A stretch of DNA of 64,000 nucleotides. Source: Polynucleobacter sp. 71A-WALBACH (GTDB lineage Bacteria > Pseudomonadota > Gammaproteobacteria > Burkholderiales > Burkholderiaceae). The first letter of the stretch is position 1. Each line of letters opens with the position of its first letter. This document shows positions 60,697 to 64,000 of this stretch, piece after piece. The DNA lies in NCBI RefSeq assembly GCF_018882365.1, contig NZ_JACVOP010000001.1:62001-126000 (forward strand), given 5' to 3'. Below the pieces are notes generated by a model. That model did no database searches, was not told the DNA's origin, and was given only the letters and a program-made list of their open reading frames with translations. The translations under genes and the position numbers were made by a program.

Positions 60697-61671
60697 ATGG
60701 AATTTTTCCGGATTAAAAAAGATATTCCCTTTATGCGCCATGCATTGGTGCTTAATGCGGTTTCTTTAATTACCTTTCTAGCTGCCGTTTTCTTCCTCTG
60801 GCATAACGGCCTTCACCTGTCGATTGAATTTACTGGCGGCACGGTGATGGAAGTCACTTATCCGCAAACAGCACCTTTAGACTCGATCAGGGCCAATGTT
60901 GAAAAGCTCGGTTACGCTGACACTCAAATCCAGAACTTTGGTAGTTCACGTGATGTGATGATTCGCCTGCCACTGCAAAAAGATGCTGAAGGAAAAATGA
61001 TTTCCTCAGCGGATCAAAGTGCCGCAGTGATGAAGGCACTTGAACCAGCAACTTCTGGCGTCAAGCTACAACGTGTGGAGTTTGTTGGTCCTCAGGTTGG
61101 TCGCGAACTCGCAATGGATGGGTTGATGGCACTGCTGTTTGTGATCATCGGGATTGTGGTTTATCTCTCCTTCCGCTTTGAGTGGAAATTTGCTGTCGCG
61201 GGCATCATCGCGAACTTGCATGACATCGTGATCATTCTCGGCTTCTTCGCCTTCTTCCAGTGGGAGTTCTCACTCTCAGTATTGGCAGCGGTATTGGCTG
61301 TGTTGGGTTACTCGGTAAACGAGTCAGTAGTGATTTTTGACCGTATTCGCGAGAACTTCCGTAAATACCGCAAGATGAACACCCGCGAAATTATTGATAA
61401 CGCCATCACCAGTACGATCAGCCGTACCGTAATTACTCACGGTAGTACCGAGATGATGGTTCTGGCGATGTTGATTTTTGGTGGTCCGACCCTCTTCTAC
61501 TTTGCTTTAGCTCTGACCATCGGTATTTTATTTGGTATCTACTCTTCAGTATTCGTGGCAGCGGCTCTAGCCATGTGGCTTGGTGTGACCCGTGAGGATT
61601 TAGTTAAAGGCGAGCGCAAACCTGAAGATCCTACTCGCAATGACGACCCAAACTTTGGGGCGCAGGTCTAA
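60697..61671 (+). CDS. secF: Protein translocase subunit SecF
   Basis: Partner of SecD. 324 residues: helix 1 (about 16-35), the conserved LSIEFTGGTVMEVTY segment, a short periplasmic P4 part (about 40-125), then five helices with VLGYSVNESVVIFDRIRENFRKYRK. Together with SecD it forms the 12-helix SecDF unit. Starts three bases after secD. It ends 15 bases before the waaA stop on the other strand; a seven-base inverted repeat (61668-61674 with 61689-61695) overlaps both stops. Confidence 0.97.
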   Translation: MEFFRIKKDIPFMRHALVLNAVSLITFLAAVFFLWHNGLHLSIEFTGGTVMEVTYPQTAPLDSIRANVEKLGYADTQIQNFGSSRDVMIRLPLQKDAEGKMISSADQSAAVMKALEPATSGVKLQRVEFVGPQVGRELAMDGLMALLFVIIGIVVYLSFRFEWKFAVAGIIANLHDIVIILGFFAFFQWEFSLSVLAAVLAVLGYSVNESVVIFDRIRENFRKYRKMNTREIIDNAITSTISRTVITHGSTEMMVLAMLIFGGPTLFYFALALTIGILFGIYSSVFVAAALAMWLGVTREDLVKGERKPEDPTRNDDPNFGAQV

Positions 61672-61686
61672 GTTTTCACTGAGTTG

Positions 61687-64000
<2,314 letters not shown>

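Overview
The window reads as ordinary, tightly packed core chromosome of a betaproteobacterium. Gene content, gene order and protein sequences fit the genus Polynucleobacter (Burkholderiaceae) best. The genus is inferred from family resemblance and synteny (clpS-clpA next to a cold-shock gene, argF / DUF3579 / rpsT / murJ, hrcA-hemH-grpE-dnaK-dnaJ, yhdP-nitrilase-tldD-aroG, queA-tgt-yajC-secDF), not from a database search. I see 55 protein genes, two of them cut by the window ends. I see no tRNA or rRNA gene, insertion sequence, prophage, CRISPR array, toxin-antitoxin pair or other island. Gaps are mostly under 150 bases, and many genes overlap through ATGA or share bases at their ends.

Layout. 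1-2.8 kb (minus strand): a cut fatty acid desaturase, rsmB and purN. 2.8-8.9 kb (plus): ribF-ileS-lspA-coaBC-dut, covering flavin cofactors, isoleucyl-tRNA, lipoprotein signal peptidase, coenzyme A and dUTP removal. 8.9-12.1 kb: clpS-clpA (minus), facing away from a cold-shock gene. 12.2-16.9 kb: DUF192 protein, alpha/beta hydrolase, ppnP, argG, argF, DUF3579 protein, rpsT. 17-27.6 kb: murJ, SirB1-family protein, DedA protein, miaA, purM, an AI-2E-type permease, hda, a HAD phosphatase, pcnB, folK, panB. 27.6-33.8 kb (minus): the heat-shock cluster hrcA-hemH-grpE-dnaK-dnaJ. 33.8-39.2 kb: nadK, recN, glnE. 39.3-47 kb (plus): yhdP, a nitrilase-family amidase, tldD and aroG. 47-54 kb: cobalamin adenosyltransferase, glcDEF, the PLP homeostasis gene yggS, proC, ubiA. 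54-64 kb: recG, queA-tgt-yajC-secD-secF, waaA and a cut purB.

The clearest regulatory signals are two textbook sigma-32 heat-shock promoters, one before grpE and one before dnaK. They have the same spacing, and an intrinsic terminator lies between grpE and dnaK. Several convergent gene pairs share one stem-loop that overlaps stop codons. Two terminators about 4.5 kb apart have almost the same stem and differ only in the loop.

I looked for an undescribed system and did not find one. Nearly every gene belongs to a well-known housekeeping family. What remains for a second look is modest: small conserved genes of unclear function (DUF3579, DUF192, SirB1), a permease that seems to lack its usual N-terminus, a cysteine-containing tail on FolK, a few unexplained stem-loops, and start codons decided by Shine-Dalgarno sites.
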